DNA from: Luteococcus sanguinis
GTDB taxonomy: Bacteria; Actinomycetota; Actinomycetes; Propionibacteriales; Propionibacteriaceae
DNA length: 64,000 nucleotides
Direction of reading: 5' to 3'
Assembly (NCBI RefSeq): GCF_039527675.1
Contig: NZ_BAAAKI010000004.1
Span: 248,001 to 312,000 of the forward strand
Position 1 is the stretch's first letter; each line of letters starts with the position of its first letter. The position numbers and the translations under genes are program-made. Below are positions 1 to 8,446 of this stretch, in pieces. Below the pieces are notes generated by a model that saw only the letters and a program-made list of their open reading frames with translations, was not told the origin of the DNA and did no database searches.

Positions 1-691
1 CGAAGGCACCGTCGTTGAAGATCGGGCAGTTCTGGTAGATCTCGATCAGTGAGGCGCCGCGGTGGTTGGCGGCAGCCTTCAGTACCTCGCTCAGGTGCGC
101 CCGGTCGGAGTCGATCGTGCGGGCGACGAAGGAGGCCTCGGCCCCCAGCGCCAGCGAGAGCGGATTGAAGGGGGTGTCCAGCGAACCCATCGGGCTCGAC
201 TTGGTCACCTTGCCGCGCTCGGAGGTGGGGGAGTACTGACCCTTGGTCAGGCCGTAGATGCGGTTGTTGAACAGCATCACGGTGATGTTCACGTTGCGGC
301 GCATGGCGTGGATCAGGTGGTTGCCGCCGATGCTCAGCGCGTCCCCATCGCCGGTGACGACCCAGACGCCCAGATCGGGACGTCCGGTGGCCAGGCCGGT
401 GGCGATGGCCGGGGCACGGCCGTGGATCGAGTGCATGCCGTAGCTGTCCACGTAGTACGGGAACCGTGACGAGCAGCCGATGCCCGAGACGATCACGGTG
501 TTCTCGCGCTTGATGCCCAGCTCGGGCATCAGGCCCTGGAAGGCGGCGAGGATGGCGTAGTCACCGCAACCGGGGCACCAGCGCACCTCCTGGTCGCTGG
601 TGAAGTCCTTGCGGTTCAGCGGCTCGATCGACAGCGGGACACCCGCCAGACCGCGGTACTGGGTCGGGCTGGTGGCTTCGGTGGTGCTCAC
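1..691 (-). CDS. korB: 2-oxoacid:ferredoxin oxidoreductase beta subunit (partial, 3' end off window)
   Basis: This is the thiamine-diphosphate-binding beta subunit of a two-subunit 2-oxoglutarate (2-oxoacid):ferredoxin oxidoreductase, which oxidatively decarboxylates the 2-oxoacid to its acyl-CoA and reduces ferredoxin. Visible family marks are RWCPGCGDYAIL near residue 35, the ThDP/Mg motif GDGDALSIGGNHLIHA and the following FNNRIYGLTKGQ. The start is GTG at 691-689 and overlaps the korA stop codon (GTGA), so the two subunits are translationally coupled. The C-terminus lies beyond position 1. The substrate cannot be fixed from sequence alone. 2-oxoglutarate is the usual assignment for this actinobacterial pair. 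Confidence 0.95.
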   Translation of the reverse strand, partial: MSTTEATSPTQYRGLAGVPLSIEPLNRKDFTSDQEVRWCPGCGDYAILAAFQGLMPELGIKRENTVIVSGIGCSSRFPYYVDSYGMHSIHGRAPAIATGLATGRPDLGVWVVTGDGDALSIGGNHLIHAMRRNVNITVMLFNNRIYGLTKGQYSPTSERGKVTKSSPMGSLDTPFNPLSLALGAEASFVARTIDSDRAHLSEVLKAAANHRGASLIEIYQNCPIFNDGAF

Positions 692-2694
692 TTGTGCTCC
701 TCCGGGTGGATGCGTGCGGACTGCGCGTGGTGCTGGGCTTCGTGGACGTCGGGTGCCAGGCGGCCGTCGCCGAAGTCCTCGCTGCCCGGGCCCTCGGAGA
801 CCTCCGGCTCGTCGAGCGGGTCGTTGGCGTGCGTCGGGTCGAGCTCGTCGATGTCGCCCTCAAGGTCGTTGGCCAGCTCGCTCAGCGAGATCGGCAGGCC
901 GAAGACGCGTGAGTAGCTGTGCACGTCGACCAGGTACTTGGCGCGCAGCATCATCGCGAACTGGCCGAGGTTCATCTCGGGGACGATGATGCGGTCGTAG
1001 GCCCGAAGCACCTCGCCGAGGTTGGCGGGCAGCGGGTTCATGTGCCGGACGTGTGCCTGGGCGACATTGCGTCCGGTCGCGCGGACGCGGCGCACGGCGG
1101 CGGTGATCGGGCCGTAGGTGGAGCCCCAGCCGATCACCAGCACCTTGGCCTCACCGCTCGGGTCGTCCACCACGACGTCGGGCACGTCGCGGACGATGCC
1201 GTCGACCTTGGCTTGGCGCAGCCGGACCATCTTGTCGTGGTTGGCCGGGTCGTAGGAGATGTTGCCGGTGCCGTCGGCCTTCTCGATGCCGCCGATGCGG
1301 TGCTCCAGGCCGGGCGTGCCCGGAATCGCCCAGGCGCGGGCCAGGGTCTCGGGGTCACGCTTGTATGGGAGGAAGTCCTCGCCGTCGTTCGGCCCGGTCG
1401 CAAAGCCCGGGTCGATGGCGGGCATCTGGTCGATCTCGGGCAGCTTCCACGGCTCGGCGCCGTTGGCGAGGTATCCGTCGCTCAGCAGCACCACCGGGGT
1501 GCGGTAGGTGACGGCGATCCGGCAGGCCTCGTAGGCCATCTCGAAGCAGTCGGCGGGTGTGGCCGGGGCCAGCACGGGCACGGGCGACTCGCCATTGCGG
1601 CCGTACAGCACCTGCAGCAGGTCTGCCTGCTCGGTCTTTGTCGGCATGCCGGTCGAGGGGCCGGCGCGCTGGACGTCCACGACGACCAGCGGCAGCTCGG
1701 TCATGACGCCCAGGCCGATGGTCTCGGCCTTCAGCGCCATGCCGGGGCCCGACGTTGTGGTGACACCCAGCAGGCCACCGAAGGAGGCGCCGAGCGCTGC
1801 GGCAACGCCCGCGATCTCGTCCTCGGCCTGGAAGGTCATCACGCCGCGAGCCTTGTGCTTGCTCAGCTCGTGCAGGATGTCGGAGGCCGGGGTGATCGGG
1901 TAGGAGCCCAGGAAGAGCTGCAGGTCGGCGCGGGCGGCGCCGGTGATCAGGCCCAGCGCGGTGGCGAGGTTGCCGGACACCTGGCGGTACAGGCCGGGGG
2001 CCATCTCGGCGGCGGCGACCTCGTAGCGCACCGCGAAGTCCTCGGTGGTCTCGCCGTAGGCGTGGCCGGCGCGCAGGGCGGCGACGTTCGCGTCCCGGAT
2101 GTCGGGCTTCTTGGCGAACTTCGTCGACAGGAAATCGACCGTCGACTCGATCGGACGGTTGTAGAGCCAGCTCAGCAGACCCAGTGCGAACATGTTCTTC
2201 GCGCGCGCCGAGTCCTTCCGGCCCAGGCCGAAGTCCTTGACCGAGGCGACCGCGAGGCCCGTCAGGTCGAGGGCGACCAGGTGATAGTCACTCAGCGAGT
2301 CATCCTCGAGCGGGTTGGCCTCGTAGCCGACCTTGGAGAGGTTGCGCTTGGTGAACTCGGCGGAGTCCACGACGAGCAGGCCGCCGCGGGCGAGGTCCTT
2401 GAGGTTCGCCTTCAGCGCCGCCGGGTTCATCGCGACGAGCACGTCGGGACGGTCGCCGGGGGTGACGATGTCGTAGTTGGCGAAGTGCACCTGGAAACTG
2501 GAGACGCCCGGCAACGTGCCCTGTGGCGCGCGGATCTCGGCCGGGAAGTTCGGCAGGGTGGAGATGTCATTGCCGAAGGTGGCGGAGTCATGAGTGAACC
2601 GGTCGCCGGTCAGCTGCATGCCGTCGCCTGAGTCGCCGGCGAACCTGATGACCACTCGGTCCAGTACTCGCACGTCAGCCACGCGTTGCCCCAT
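688..2694 (-). CDS. korA: 2-oxoacid:ferredoxin oxidoreductase alpha subunit (fused gamma-alpha)
   Basis: This is the large subunit partner of korB. The N-terminal 190 residues are the gamma-type domain (RFAGDSGDGMQLTGDRF near the start), followed by the pyrimidine-binding alpha domain (SYPITPASDILHEL, TTSGPGMALKAE) and a C-terminal domain with GWGSTYGPI. At about 668 aa it has the usual length of fused KorA proteins. The start is uncertain. The ATG at 2694 has the purine-rich GAGGAA directly abutting it, so a GTG at 2682 (12 nt downstream of that GAGGAA) is an alternative. A TAGGGT box at 2725-2720 fits a -10 about 30 nt upstream. The gene is first in the korAB operon and divergent from the nuo-like genes across 171 bp. 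Confidence 0.95.
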   Translation of the reverse strand: MGQRVADVRVLDRVVIRFAGDSGDGMQLTGDRFTHDSATFGNDISTLPNFPAEIRAPQGTLPGVSSFQVHFANYDIVTPGDRPDVLVAMNPAALKANLKDLARGGLLVVDSAEFTKRNLSKVGYEANPLEDDSLSDYHLVALDLTGLAVASVKDFGLGRKDSARAKNMFALGLLSWLYNRPIESTVDFLSTKFAKKPDIRDANVAALRAGHAYGETTEDFAVRYEVAAAEMAPGLYRQVSGNLATALGLITGAARADLQLFLGSYPITPASDILHELSKHKARGVMTFQAEDEIAGVAAALGASFGGLLGVTTTSGPGMALKAETIGLGVMTELPLVVVDVQRAGPSTGMPTKTEQADLLQVLYGRNGESPVPVLAPATPADCFEMAYEACRIAVTYRTPVVLLSDGYLANGAEPWKLPEIDQMPAIDPGFATGPNDGEDFLPYKRDPETLARAWAIPGTPGLEHRIGGIEKADGTGNISYDPANHDKMVRLRQAKVDGIVRDVPDVVVDDPSGEAKVLVIGWGSTYGPITAAVRRVRATGRNVAQAHVRHMNPLPANLGEVLRAYDRIIVPEMNLGQFAMMLRAKYLVDVHSYSRVFGLPISLSELANDLEGDIDELDPTHANDPLDEPEVSEGPGSEDFGDGRLAPDVHEAQHHAQSARIHPEEHK

Positions 2695-2865
2695 TTCCTC
2701 GCTCGGGTATCGGCTGTCCACCCTACCCGCCGGAGATGTACCCACATAAGCCTGTCCGTTGCCGATCGCCACAGGATTTCGGGGCGGATTCTTGGGGCGG
2801 CTCGGCACTACGGCCATCGGTTCCCACGAAGCAGGTGAACGGGCCGCTCGCGTAGTCTGGCCAGC

Positions 2866-3306
2866 ATGTCCGTCACGTTGCCCTCACCCGCGCCGCGTGC
2901 CCACCTCGACTGGTACGGCGACGGACGGGTCGTGGTCGTCGACCTGGGCCTGGCCTGCTGCGCGATCGAGAGCGAGTTCGCAGTGCCCGCGTCCGCGACC
3001 CATGTCGACCAGGTGCCCGACGGTGCGCAGGTCGTCGCCGTGCTGTCGGGGACTCTGACCGACGTGCTGGCACCGCTGGTCGCCGCCCGGGTCGCCGCGC
3101 TCCCGGGCGCGCACGTCGTGAGCTTCGGGGCCTGCGCCTGCGCCGGTGGGCCCTATTGGGACAGCTACTCGGTCACCAAGGGCGTTGACCAGTTCGTGCG
3201 CGTCGACACCTATGTCCCGGGTTGCCCACCCCCGCCAGCGGCGCTGGCGGGAGTCGTCGACAGCCTCGTCGGTGGTGCCGTGGGCACCGAGGAGATGGGG
3301 GCATGA
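2866..3306 (+). CDS. NuoB-like (20 kDa) iron-sulfur subunit of a complex-I-like enzyme
   Basis: The 146-residue protein belongs to the NADH dehydrogenase 20 kDa/NuoB family, which carries the terminal 4Fe-4S cluster N2. All four expected cysteines are present: the pair in DLGLACCAIE, one in FGACACAGGPYW and one in VPGCPPPP. It is shorter than standard NuoB (about 160-185 aa), missing mostly the N-terminal helix. The ATG at 2866 is only 7 nt after TAGTCT (2853-2858), so the message is probably leaderless. It overlaps the next gene by ATGA. NADH-dehydrogenase, hydrogenase-like and ferredoxin-linked roles are all possible, because no NuoD-type large subunit is adjacent. Confidence 0.88.
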   Translation: MSVTLPSPAPRAHLDWYGDGRVVVVDLGLACCAIESEFAVPASATHVDQVPDGAQVVAVLSGTLTDVLAPLVAARVAALPGAHVVSFGACACAGGPYWDSYSVTKGVDQFVRVDTYVPGCPPPPAALAGVVDSLVGGAVGTEEMGA

Positions 3307-3884
3307 GCGCGCATGGAGCAGCGGACGAGATCCTCACCGTCAACCCGGATGGCTGGGTGACCTCGGTCGAAGCCGCTCGTGCCGACGGCTTCACCACCTT
3401 CGACTTCCTGGATGCCGTCGACGAGGTCGGACGAACCGAGGAGTTCCGCGTGGTCGTCCGGCTGGTCGACTGGACGATTGGTCGCGGCCGGCAGCTGCAC
3501 GTCCGCATCCCCCGGGACGAACCACGCCTCGACACCATCTCCGGTGTCTTCGCCGGTGCCAGCTGGCACGAGCGGGAGGTGCACGATTTCTTCGGGATCG
3601 AGTTCACCGGCGGCGACCCTGCGCCCCTGCTCAACCACCCGGTGTCCGGGCAACCGGCCGTCCGGTGGCTCCGCAAGGACCACGTCCTGGCCGCCCGGGC
3701 GGCCCAGCCCTGGCCCGGCGGCAAGGAGCCAGGTGAGGGCCCGGGGGCTGCCCGCCGCCGGATGGCCCCGCCGGGGGTTCCCGACCCTGCCACCTGGGGA
3801 AACCGGGACCCCGCACTTCCCCCGGCCGCGGCGGACGAGATCGCTGCGTCGGTTGCCGGTGGACGCGTCAGGAGGCGCCGATGA
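3303..3884 (+). CDS. NuoC-like (30 kDa) subunit of a complex-I-like enzyme
   Basis: The protein has 193 aa and its first 125 residues match the respiratory-chain 30 kDa subunit. The diagnostic run is WHEREVHDFFGIEF followed by a degenerate version of the usual GHPDLRRIL segment (GGDPAPLLNHP) and WLRKDH. The remaining 65 residues are a Pro/Gly/Ala/Arg-rich tail with no recognisable fold. The start is ATG at 3303, overlapping the preceding stop (ATGA), which is preferred over an upstream in-frame start at 3222 inside the nuoB-like gene. In complex I, NuoC packs against NuoD and NuoB. NuoD is not encoded here. Confidence 0.87.
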   Translation: MSAHGAADEILTVNPDGWVTSVEAARADGFTTFDFLDAVDEVGRTEEFRVVVRLVDWTIGRGRQLHVRIPRDEPRLDTISGVFAGASWHEREVHDFFGIEFTGGDPAPLLNHPVSGQPAVRWLRKDHVLAARAAQPWPGGKEPGEGPGAARRRMAPPGVPDPATWGNRDPALPPAAADEIAASVAGGRVRRRR

Positions 3885-4255
3885 GCGACCGCACCCACGG
3901 ATCCATCCGCCTGCTGCCCGACAAGTGCACCTCCTGCATGATCTGCGCCCGGGAGTGTCCCGCCTGGTGCATCCACATCGACTCGCACCCCGAGGCCGCC
4001 ACCGATCTGCCCGCCGGTGCCAGGCAGCGGACGGTCAACGTCCTCGACCGCTTCGAGATCGACTGGTCGCTGTGCATGTACTGCGGCATCTGCATCGACG
4101 AGTGTCCCTTCGATGCGCTCGAGTGGGCTGGTCCGCACGTCCCCAACGAGCGGGAACTCAGCACGCTGCGGCACGACGAGCTGCGGCACGATGAGTTGCG
4201 GCACGCTGAGTTGGACCACGAGGCGTTGCCAAACGACAAGCTGGGACGCCAGTGA
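3881..4255 (+). CDS. NuoI-like 2x[4Fe-4S] ferredoxin subunit
   Basis: The 124-aa protein has two classic 4Fe-4S motifs, CTSCMICARECP (about residues 16-27) and CMYCGICIDECP (about 64-75), spaced as in NuoI/HycF subunits. These pass electrons to the NuoB cluster. It overlaps its upstream neighbour by ATGA and the downstream membrane gene by GTGA. The last 30 residues are a charged tail of five imperfect pentapeptides (LRHDE type) that is not part of the NuoI family. It could equally be a stand-alone dicluster ferredoxin. The adjacent NuoB- and NuoC-like genes favour the complex-I reading. Confidence 0.87.
   Translation: MSDRTHGSIRLLPDKCTSCMICARECPAWCIHIDSHPEAATDLPAGARQRTVNVLDRFEIDWSLCMYCGICIDECPFDALEWAGPHVPNERELSTLRHDELRHDELRHAELDHEALPNDKLGRQ
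4166..4240 (+). repeat. Five 15-nt in-frame tandem repeats in the NuoI-like tail
   Basis: Units start at 4166, 4181, 4196, 4211 and 4226 and encode LRHDE, LRHDE, LRHAE, LDHEA and LPNDK. The first three units are nearly identical at the DNA level and the last two have drifted. This looks like recent expansion of a 15-bp unit at the 3' end of the gene. Confidence 0.8.
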
Positions 4256-5790
4256 GCGGCGCCGGGAATGTGTGGCAGGAGCTGGGCCTGCACTGGAGCA
4301 GCGTCAGGGACGCCTGGGCCGTGCGCAATGTGCGGCGCGGCTTCCACGGCACCCTGCTGATCGCCCTCGGTTCACTGACGCCCGCCTACCTGCCCCGCAG
4401 TTCCGCCCTGATGGGCCCGCTGCGCGCCGCCCACCTCACCGGTGCCCCCTTCCGGCTGCTCGGCACCGTCGCGGTGCTGGCCGGGCTGGCACTGCTGGTG
4501 GATGCGTGGTTCCGGCTGCGTCCGTCCAACGACGAGGGGACGCCCGTCGCCTGGCGCGACCTCAAGCACTGGGCGGTGCTGGGCATCTGGGGAGCGCCCT
4601 TCCTGCTGGCGCCCCCGGTCTTCAGCCACGACGCCTACTCCTACGCGGCCCAGGGCTGGATGGTGCACAACGGGACGAATCCCTACCAGGCGGGTCCGGG
4701 GACGCTGCCCGGTGGCTTCGCCGACCAGGTCGCCTGGGTGTGGCGGTTCACGCCTGCCCCCTATGGACCGTTGAGCCTGCAGATCCAGCACGGGCTGGTC
4801 CACCTGGCCGGTTACGACCCCTTCATCTCGTCGCTGCTGATGCGGGTGCCTGCCCTGCTCGGCGTGGTGCTGATCGGCCTGCTGGTGCCACGGATCGCCG
4901 TCCGATTGGGCATCGACCCGGCCCAGGCGGCCTGGTTCGCAACCCTCAGCCCGGTGCTCGTGATCGACTTCATCGGCGGCGCCCACAACGACGCGTTGAT
5001 GGTCGGGCTGGTCGTGCTGGCGCTCTGGCTGGCCTACCAGGGCAAGTGGTCGTGGCTGGCATCCGCCGTCATCGTCGGCGTGGCCGCGGCCATCAAGCAA
5101 CCCGCGATCCTGGCCGCCTATGCGCTGCCCTTGATAGCCCGTCCGTGGGTGGGGTGGCACGGGCGAGAGGTGCTCACCGTCGTCGCACGTGCCGTGGCGA
5201 GCTTCGCGCTGGCGTTGGGCGCCTTTGCCGCCATCACCGCGATGACCGGCCTGGGCTACGGCTGGCTGAACGCGGTGGGCGTGCCTGGCCTGGTCGTCAC
5301 CGTCTCCCCGTCCACGATCATTGGCCAGGGGCTGCAGTTCGTGCTCAACCTGTTCGGGCTCGACTCGACCGGACGCATGGCCGTACGCACCGTTCGCCAG
5401 ATCGGGCTGGGCGTCAGCAGCATCGGCATCGCCGCGATGGCACTCACGATCGCTCGTCGGCGTCCGATCACCTTCCTGTCCTGGAGCTACTTGCTGTTCG
5501 CGCTCGCGTCCCCGGCCCTGCACTCCTGGTATGTCCTGTGGGGAGGGGTGTTGCTGCCGCTCACCAAGCCCTCGAACAAGATGGTGCGCGCTGCGGTCTG
5601 GGCCACGGTGATCCTGCTCAGCTACGCCGCCATCAACCTGGCCTGGCGCAACTCCGTGAGCGCGACGCAGGGCAACAATGGGGCGCTCGCACTGGGGGTG
5701 GCGGCCGTCGCCGGCTACGCCTGGCAGGTGCACACCCATGACCGTTCCACCGAAGCTCGACGACGACACCGGCGAGGAGACAAGAAGTGA
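4252..5790 (+). CDS. Polyprenol-phosphomannose-dependent alpha-1,6-mannosyltransferase, MptB type
   Basis: This is a 512-aa integral membrane protein with roughly a dozen hydrophobic segments, typical of GT-C glycosyltransferases that use polyprenyl-phosphomannose on the outer face of the membrane to build lipomannan/lipoarabinomannan-like glycolipids. Family marks are FSHDAYSYAAQG with the loop aspartate (about residue 127), NGTNPYQAGP, TPAPYGPLSLQ, IGGAHNDALMVG and a C-terminal HSWYVLWGG. The GTG start at 4252 overlaps the NuoI-like stop and the gene ends in an Arg/Lys-rich cytoplasmic tail. A related GT87-type transferase is the main alternative. The functional link to the preceding redox genes is unclear. 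Confidence 0.8.
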   Translation: MSGAGNVWQELGLHWSSVRDAWAVRNVRRGFHGTLLIALGSLTPAYLPRSSALMGPLRAAHLTGAPFRLLGTVAVLAGLALLVDAWFRLRPSNDEGTPVAWRDLKHWAVLGIWGAPFLLAPPVFSHDAYSYAAQGWMVHNGTNPYQAGPGTLPGGFADQVAWVWRFTPAPYGPLSLQIQHGLVHLAGYDPFISSLLMRVPALLGVVLIGLLVPRIAVRLGIDPAQAAWFATLSPVLVIDFIGGAHNDALMVGLVVLALWLAYQGKWSWLASAVIVGVAAAIKQPAILAAYALPLIARPWVGWHGREVLTVVARAVASFALALGAFAAITAMTGLGYGWLNAVGVPGLVVTVSPSTIIGQGLQFVLNLFGLDSTGRMAVRTVRQIGLGVSSIGIAAMALTIARRRPITFLSWSYLLFALASPALHSWYVLWGGVLLPLTKPSNKMVRAAVWATVILLSYAAINLAWRNSVSATQGNNGALALGVAAVAGYAWQVHTHDRSTEARRRHRRGDKK

Positions 5791-6722
5791 GCGACAACGT
5801 CCAGTTCGAGGTCAGCGAAGGTAGCGGCATCGTCCGGCTGGATCGGCCGCGGGCGATCAATGCGCTGAGCCCGCAGATGCTGCAGGAGGTGGACGCACAA
5901 CTGCGCGCCTGGATCGACGAGGATGCCATTGAGCGCGTCGAACTGCGCGGCGAGGGAGAGCGGGGCTTCTGCTCCGGCGCAGACGTGCGGGCGATTCGAG
6001 AACTGGTGTCGACCCAGCCCGAGGAGGCGGTTGCCTTCTTCGAGCACGAGTACGAGCTCGACGCGTTGATTGCCACCTACCCCAAGCCGGTGACGGCCCT
6101 CATCCACGGCATCTCGATGGGTGGCGGGCTGGGGCTGGCGCTGCATGCCGCCGAGGTCGTCTCCGCCCCCGACCTGGTGCTGGCGATGCCCGAGACGACG
6201 ATCGGCCTGTTCCCCGACGTCGGCATCGACTGGCAGCTCTCCCGCGCTCCCGGCCAGACCGGCGCCTACCTGGCCATGACCGGTACGAGCATCGACGCTG
6301 GCTCTGCACTGTGGGCCGGCATGGTGGATCGGGTGGCAGGCGACCTTCCCGAGGGTCCGTGCCAGCTGGAGACCGATGCCGTGTGGGTGGACGAGTGCTT
6401 CGCCGGTGACGACGCCACCGCGATCGTCGCGCGGTTGGAGGAGCATTCGGACGGTCGGGCGCGCGGGGCCGGGGCGCTGCTGCGCACCAAGTCGCCGTTG
6501 AGCGTCTGCGTCGCGCTGGAGGCGGTGCGCCGGGCGGAATCGATGTCGGACGTCGGCGAGGTGCTCGCCCAGGACCTGGTGCTGGCCCGAAACTTCGTCG
6601 CGGACTCCGACTTCTGTGAGGGCGTCCGGGCCCAGCTCGTCGACAAGGATCGCAACCCGGTCTGGTCCATCGCCCGCATCGAGGACGTCAGCCGCGACCG
6701 CGTGGAGCAGATGTTCCGCTGA
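5787..6722 (+). CDS. 3-hydroxyisobutyryl-CoA hydrolase-like enoyl-CoA hydratase/isomerase family protein
   Basis: The 311-aa crotonase-fold protein resembles the hydrolase branch that acts in valine catabolism. Supporting segments are GFCSGADVRAIRE (oxyanion-hole region), HGISMGGGLGLALHA, MPETTIGLFPDVG and the C-terminal FCEGVRAQLVDKDRNPVW. It is somewhat shorter than typical family members (about 340-350 aa). The GTG start at 5787 overlaps the upstream stop (GTGA), with GAGGAG about 9 nt before it. It closes a five-gene overlapping set. A hydratase acting on another acyl-CoA cannot be excluded. Confidence 0.85.
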   Translation: MSDNVQFEVSEGSGIVRLDRPRAINALSPQMLQEVDAQLRAWIDEDAIERVELRGEGERGFCSGADVRAIRELVSTQPEEAVAFFEHEYELDALIATYPKPVTALIHGISMGGGLGLALHAAEVVSAPDLVLAMPETTIGLFPDVGIDWQLSRAPGQTGAYLAMTGTSIDAGSALWAGMVDRVAGDLPEGPCQLETDAVWVDECFAGDDATAIVARLEEHSDGRARGAGALLRTKSPLSVCVALEAVRRAESMSDVGEVLAQDLVLARNFVADSDFCEGVRAQLVDKDRNPVWSIARIEDVSRDRVEQMFR

Positions 6723-6813
6723 CCGTTCCCCGAGCCTGCCCCTTGACGTTTTCCGAGCTTGTCGAGGGATCCCTGCGGCCAGCTTCCGCCAAAATCGCCG
6801 TCACAGAGCAATC

Positions 6814-6832
6814 CGGTCCCAGCCAGGGACCG
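6814..6832. terminator. Small hairpin between convergent genes
   Basis: A perfect 7-bp stem (CGGTCCC/GGGACCG, 5-nt loop) lies in the 138-bp gap between the convergent hydrolase-like gene and xth. No clear U-tract follows on either strand, so terminator function is only plausible. Confidence 0.35.
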
Positions 6833-6860
6833 AACTCCGCTCACAGGGCGTTCTTGGCGG

Positions 6861-7787
6861 TCACCCGAAGTCGTAGTCGACCACAACGGGCGCGTGGTCG
6901 CTCATCCGCTCCTGGTAGCTGGCCTCCCGGTCGGTGCCACCCATCACGGCCGTCCGCGCCAGCCTGGGGGTGGCCAAGTGGTAGTCGATCCGCCAGCCCG
7001 TGTCCCGCTCGAAAGCGCCACCCATCCAGCTCCACCAGGAGTAGGGACCCTGCTCGTCCGGGTGCAGCCGGCGCACCACGTCCACCAGGGTCCTGGGGGA
7101 GAGCAAGCCGGAGAACCACTCGCGCTCCTCGGGCAGGAAGCCCTCGCTGTTCTTGGCGCTGCGCCAGTTCTTGAGGTCTAGCTCGGTGTGGGCGATGTTG
7201 AAGTCGCCCAGCACCAGGAACTCGCGTCCCTGCGCCGCTGCCGCCTTGCGCGCGCGGGTGAGATGGCGCGCGAAACCCGCCAGGAAGCGCATCTTGCGCT
7301 CGTACTTGGCGCCGCCATCGGGCTCGGTTCGTCCATTGCCGTACTTGGCCTGGAGTTCGGCCGAGGTACCGCCCTTGGGCAGGTAGAGGCTGGCGACGGT
7401 CAAGGGGGCGTCCGCCAGGTCGACCTCTACATAGCGTCCTTCGGTCGCGAAGGCCTTGAGTTCTCGCGCCATCTGGTCCGTCCGGCCCGGTTCGCGCTCC
7501 TCGACGTGCCCGTCACCAGGTGCGCGGACGAGTACGCCGGCACCCCAGGACCGCACGTCGATTGGCTGTTCCCGAGTGAGCACGGCCACGCCGTTGCGTC
7601 CGGCGAGCTGTCCCGCGTCGTAGGTGAGGTGGTACTGGCCGAACACCCCGTCGGGGAGCATTGGCACCGGGCAGCGGACCTCCTGCAGTGCCACCACATC
7701 GCACTCGCGCGCTGCCAACCATCGCTCGAAGCCGCGTTTCTGGGTGGCCCGGATGCCGTTGACGTTGAAGGTGGCGACTCGAAGCAT
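6861..7787 (-). CDS. xth: Exodeoxyribonuclease III / AP endonuclease
   Basis: The 308-aa endonuclease/exonuclease/phosphatase-fold enzyme cleaves DNA 5' to abasic sites and degrades 3' ends in base-excision repair. It shows the metal-binding LQEVRCP (Glu36), SLYLPKG, the catalytic GDFNIAHTELD, WWSWMGGAFERDTGWRIDYH and the terminal SDHAPVVVDYD. The length is slightly above the usual 260-280 aa, mainly from insertions between residues 75 and 150. The ATG at 7787 has a TAGGGT box 7 nt upstream (7800-7795) and no Shine-Dalgarno sequence, so a leaderless transcript is likely. Confidence 0.95.
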   Translation of the reverse strand: MLRVATFNVNGIRATQKRGFERWLAARECDVVALQEVRCPVPMLPDGVFGQYHLTYDAGQLAGRNGVAVLTREQPIDVRSWGAGVLVRAPGDGHVEEREPGRTDQMARELKAFATEGRYVEVDLADAPLTVASLYLPKGGTSAELQAKYGNGRTEPDGGAKYERKMRFLAGFARHLTRARKAAAAQGREFLVLGDFNIAHTELDLKNWRSAKNSEGFLPEEREWFSGLLSPRTLVDVVRRLHPDEQGPYSWWSWMGGAFERDTGWRIDYHLATPRLARTAVMGGTDREASYQERMSDHAPVVVDYDFG

Positions 7788-7853
7788 GGCGGAAACCCTA
7801 GCGGGACATGCCGACGGGGCCCCGAGTACGTCTCGAGGCCCCTTCGGTGAGGT

Positions 7854-8345
7854 TCAGCGGTAGTTGACGAACTGGACCGCGAAGTCGTAGTCGGCGTCCT
7901 TGACCATCTTCTGGACCGTCTGGAGGTCGTCGCGGCTCTTGGAGCTGACCCGCAGCTCGTCTCCCTGGATCAGGCACTTGACGCCCTTGGGGCCCTCATC
8001 GCGCACGAGCTTGGAGATCTTCTTCGCGTTCTCCTGGGTGATGCCCTGCTTGGTGCTGCAGGTGATCTTCCACATCTTGCCGCTGAGGCGCGGTTCTCCG
8101 GCGTCGAGCGCCTTGAGGCTGACGCCGCGCTTGACGAGCTTGGACTGGAACACGTCCAGCACCGCCTTGGCGCGCTCCTCGCCGTTGCTCTCGATCTCGA
8201 TGTCCTCTCCCGACCACTTGATGGTGGAGTCGGTGTTCTTGAAGTCGAAGCGCTGGCTGACCTCGCGGGCCGCCTGCCCCAGTGCATTGTCGACCTCCTG
8301 CCGGTCGACCTTGCTGACGATGTCGAAGGAGCTGTCGGACGCCAC
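7854..8345 (-). CDS. yajQ: YajQ family nucleotide-binding protein
   Basis: This is a UPF0234/YajQ protein of 163 aa, the normal family length. The family has two ferredoxin-like domains that bind nucleotides, and a homologue in Xanthomonas binds cyclic di-GMP. The N-terminus SFDIVSKVDRQEVDNAL and the segment FDFKNTDSTIKW are characteristic. The GTG start at 8345 is chosen because AGGAGG sits 6 nt upstream and homologues begin at this point. The longer in-frame extension would run into the tRNA-Tyr region. Confidence 0.93.
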   Translation of the reverse strand: MASDSSFDIVSKVDRQEVDNALGQAAREVSQRFDFKNTDSTIKWSGEDIEIESNGEERAKAVLDVFQSKLVKRGVSLKALDAGEPRLSGKMWKITCSTKQGITQENAKKISKLVRDEGPKGVKCLIQGDELRVSSKSRDDLQTVQKMVKDADYDFAVQFVNYR

Positions 8346-8446
8346 GTGTTGCCTCCTGTGTCGGTGGTTCAGTCGCAGGCCATTGTGCCGGATTCGCGGC
8401 CACGGGGACGCCCTGCTACAGTTTCTCCTCGCCGGGAAACCGGCTT

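Noticed and set aside
2834..2840. PHO-box unit (GGTGAAC) upstream of the nuoB-like gene
   Set aside because: Only a single copy is present. Without 11-nt repetition it is most likely chance.
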